A stretch of 34,591 nt of DNA, from positions 1 to 34,591 of the forward strand of contig CALUUV010000008.1 in NCBI GenBank assembly GCA_944324055.1, written 5' to 3'. The stretch comes from Candidatus Gastranaerophilales bacterium. GTDB lineage: Bacteria > Cyanobacteriota > Vampirovibrionia > Gastranaerophilales > Gastranaerophilaceae. Under the pieces are notes generated by a model. That model was given only the letters and a program-made list of their open reading frames with translations, made no database searches and was not told where the DNA came from. Of this stretch, positions 33,070 to 34,591 are shown piece by piece. How positions within the stretch are numbered: position 1 is the stretch's first letter; each line of letters begins with the position of its first letter. Position numbers and translations under genes: made by a program.

Positions 33070-33741
33070 ATGTCAGTTGAAACAAAAAAAACAGAAGCAA
33101 ATAAATATTCTTTAAGAGATGCTAGTTTTTTTAACATATGGCGTAGAATATTTTTGTATTTAGTTACTAGTGTCGGATATATGGTTCGTTATAAATTAGT
33201 TTATAGACTAGAAGTTAGGGGTAAAGAAAATATCCCTAAAAGCAGCGACTTTATTATTGCTGCAAATCATTTATCTACATTGGATCCTCCTTTAATTTGT
33301 GGAATTATGCCACATGGTGTTGCTTACATGGCAAAGAAAGAACTTTTTGAAAACATATTTTTACGTTGGTGGCTTGATTGGTTAGGTGCATTTGCTGTTG
33401 ATAGAGAAAAATTAGGTGTATCTACTATTAAAACAGTTAAAGCTTTAAAGAAAACTAATTGGGTGCTAGCACTTTTCCCTCAAGGAACAAGACAGGCTCC
33501 AGGTGAAATAAGTGAAGTAAAAAAAGGGTTTGCATCATTAGCTAAAACAACTAAATGTGGAATTTTACCAATAGGTATAACAGGAACTGAAGAAGTTCAT
33601 CGTTGGCCATTTACAGGTAAAATTGTTGTTAAAATTGGAAAATTAATTCCATGTTCAGATGATGTTGATGGTATGGTTCAACAATGGGGAAATGCTATTG
33701 AAGAACTTACTGGGTATAAATATATCCCAAATGAAGAATAG
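33070..33741 (+). CDS. plsC: 1-acyl-glycerol-3-phosphate acyltransferase, PlsC family (copy 1)
   Basis: A 223-residue acyltransferase with a hydrophobic N-terminal helix near 28-46 (IFLYLVTSVGYMVRYKLVY). Block I is AANHLSTLDPPLI (69-81), the NHxxxxD catalytic motif; block III is LFPQGTRQAPGE (about 135-146), where the usual FPEGTR has Gln for Glu. Blocks II and IV are less clear. It should add the second acyl chain to lysophosphatidic acid in membrane lipid synthesis at the inner membrane. A GAGGAG ribosome site lies at 33060-33065. The next gene is a paralogue, with no base between them if the second begins at TTG 33742. Confidence 0.88.
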   Translation: MSVETKKTEANKYSLRDASFFNIWRRIFLYLVTSVGYMVRYKLVYRLEVRGKENIPKSSDFIIAANHLSTLDPPLICGIMPHGVAYMAKKELFENIFLRWWLDWLGAFAVDREKLGVSTIKTVKALKKTNWVLALFPQGTRQAPGEISEVKKGFASLAKTTKCGILPIGITGTEEVHRWPFTGKIVVKIGKLIPCSDDVDGMVQQWGNAIEELTGYKYIPNEE

Positions 33742-33765
33742 TTGGAATATAGGAATATTGGAAGT

Positions 33766-34419
33766 ATGGAAGAAAGAAATTACAATAGACGTTATCCAAA
33801 AGAGTATGGTTTTTGGCAGTCATTATATTACATATTATTTTTATATTTAGTTGTAATCCCTGTTGGGAAACTTCTATATAAGGTTAAAGTTGAAGGACGT
33901 GAACACATTGATAAACGCAAAAAATATTTATTTGCAGGAAATCATGTTTCATATTTAGATCCTCCTTTTATCTCAATTGCAGTAATGAGACGAATTGCTT
34001 ATATGGCAAAACAAGAATTATTTACTGATAAAAATTGGCTTTTAAGATTTTTAGTTATCTCATTAGGCGGATTTGCGGTAAACCGTGAAACACCTGAAAT
34101 TGCAACATTTAAAACAGTATTTGATTTGTTAAAAACAGATTGGTCTTTAGGTATATTCCCTCAAGGTAAAATTTCAAAAGATAATACAATAACAACAGTT
34201 CATAAAGGCTTTGTAACTATTGCGAAGAAAGCAAAGTTTGATATTGTACCTATTGGTATTTGTGGATTCTCTGGTTATGCTAAAAAACCTTTTGAAAAGG
34301 ACATGACTATTAAGGTTGGAATTCCAATTTCATATGAGCTAGATGAAAATGAAATTATTAAACAATGGGCTGCTCAAATATGCGATATGACTGGTGCTAA
34401 GAATGAATTAGAAATGTAA
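33766..34419 (+). CDS. PlsC-family acyltransferase (copy 2, with altered motif)
   Basis: About 217 residues from ATG 33766; an in-frame TTG at 33742, directly after the first copy's stop, would add eight residues and cannot be excluded, since ribosome sites are weak for both. A hydrophobic helix lies near 16-34. Block I is AGNHVSYLDPPFI (NHxxxxD intact), but the block III equivalent is IFPQGKISKDN, lacking the Thr-Arg of EGTR, where Arg usually binds the glycerol phosphate. It shares NHxxxxDPPxI and MAKxELF with copy 1, so the two arose by tandem duplication. The altered block III suggests a different acceptor substrate. Confidence 0.8.
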   Translation: MEERNYNRRYPKEYGFWQSLYYILFLYLVVIPVGKLLYKVKVEGREHIDKRKKYLFAGNHVSYLDPPFISIAVMRRIAYMAKQELFTDKNWLLRFLVISLGGFAVNRETPEIATFKTVFDLLKTDWSLGIFPQGKISKDNTITTVHKGFVTIAKKAKFDIVPIGICGFSGYAKKPFEKDMTIKVGIPISYELDENEIIKQWAAQICDMTGAKNELEM

Positions 34420-34458
34420 ACTTTTGTTAAATTTTTATTCATTTTTCCCATAATTTAT

Positions 34459-34489
34459 TAAAGATTATTCGCTAGAATGCCGTAGATAA
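34459..34489 (+). promoter_or_regulatory. Sigma-28-like promoter candidate before the last gene
   Basis: TAAAG at 34459-34463 and GCCGTAGATAA at 34479-34489 resemble the flagellar sigma consensus TAAA, about 15 bases, GCCGATAA, with a 16-base gap here and an imperfect -10. It stands about 33 bases before the ATG at 34523. Because only part of the -10 matches, this is a weak call. Confidence 0.3.
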
Positions 34490-34522
34490 TAGAGTATACG
34501 TATTTTAGGGAATTGATTCAAA

Positions 34523-34591
34523 ATGGGAATGTCATCATCACAAGCAAGATTATTATCACTGACTGCTAGACAGCACGATGTAGAATGGCGT
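34523..34591 (+). CDS. Unknown protein, N-terminal end only (partial)
   Basis: Twenty-three codons reach the right edge without a stop. The peptide begins MGMSSSQARLLSLTARQHD. I associate this phrase with a short, helical protein family common in Gastranaerophilales, of no known function, but only from memory. AGGGA at 34507-34511 lies 11 bases before the ATG. The rest of the gene is outside the window. Confidence 0.6.
   Translation, partial: MGMSSSQARLLSLTARQHDVEWR

Overview
The window is about 34.6 kb of AT-rich bacterial chromosome, almost fully coding, with no rRNA, tRNA, CRISPR array, insertion sequence or prophage that I can see. My best guess is a non-photosynthetic, gut-type relative of the cyanobacteria (Melainabacteria/Vampirovibrionia, order Gastranaerophilales). 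This is an inference. It rests on the low GC, the efp-accB linkage typical of the cyanobacterial lineage, flagellar genes, and several unrecognised membrane or disordered proteins. The opening of the last, cut-off gene (MGMSSSQARLLSLTAR...) also looks to me like a family common in that order. No photosynthesis gene is visible.

Layout. 1-4444 (+): the 3' end of glgC, then a sugar/cation symporter of the sucrose-transporter type, a small P-loop kinase resembling animal phosphomevalonate kinase, a GtrB-like polyprenyl-phosphate glycosyltransferase and an ArnT-like membrane glycosyltransferase. 4447-5361 (-): an unknown one-helix membrane protein. 5506-7971 (+): efp, accB and accC, with an intrinsic terminator between accB and accC. 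8032-8931 (-): a Xer recombinase. 9018-11800 (+): an exported TPR protein, a small unknown protein and the ribosome-assembly GTPase EngB. 11863-13220 (-): a proline-rich protein and an unlisted 55-residue relative of its N-terminus. 13402-15138 (+): adenine deaminase. 15202-20136 (+): an overlapping operon of a sigma factor, glycine dehydrogenase subunit 2, an HgdB-like Fe-S protein, a membrane protein and miaA. 20137-20484 (-): a small membrane protein. 20849-21696 (+): rpsL-rpsG, without the usual fusA/tuf. 21761-23052 (-): FlaG-like, FliS and FliT-like flagellar proteins. 23136-23765 (+): an unknown cytoplasmic protein. 23988-29439 (+): two unknown polytopic membrane proteins and an unusual GH13 enzyme. 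29514-32980 (-): a long phosphohexomutase, CoaD and a truncated PurM homologue. 33070-34419 (+): two tandem PlsC-type acyltransferases. From 34523 (+): an incomplete gene.

Common threads are carbohydrate handling (glgC, symporter, GH13, phosphohexomutase), lipid and envelope synthesis (acc genes, PlsC pair, glycosyltransferases) and translation (efp, engB, miaA, rpsL, rpsG). Convergent genes repeatedly share compact hairpins with T-tracts (7999, 11802, 21714). The strongest candidate for something undescribed is the three-gene block 23988-29439, where a cytosolic amylase-fold enzyme with altered active-site motifs is encoded with two large membrane proteins of no recognisable family. A sigma-factor gene with an apparently leaderless start under a palindrome, and the terminator inside accB-accC, are the most interesting regulatory signals.
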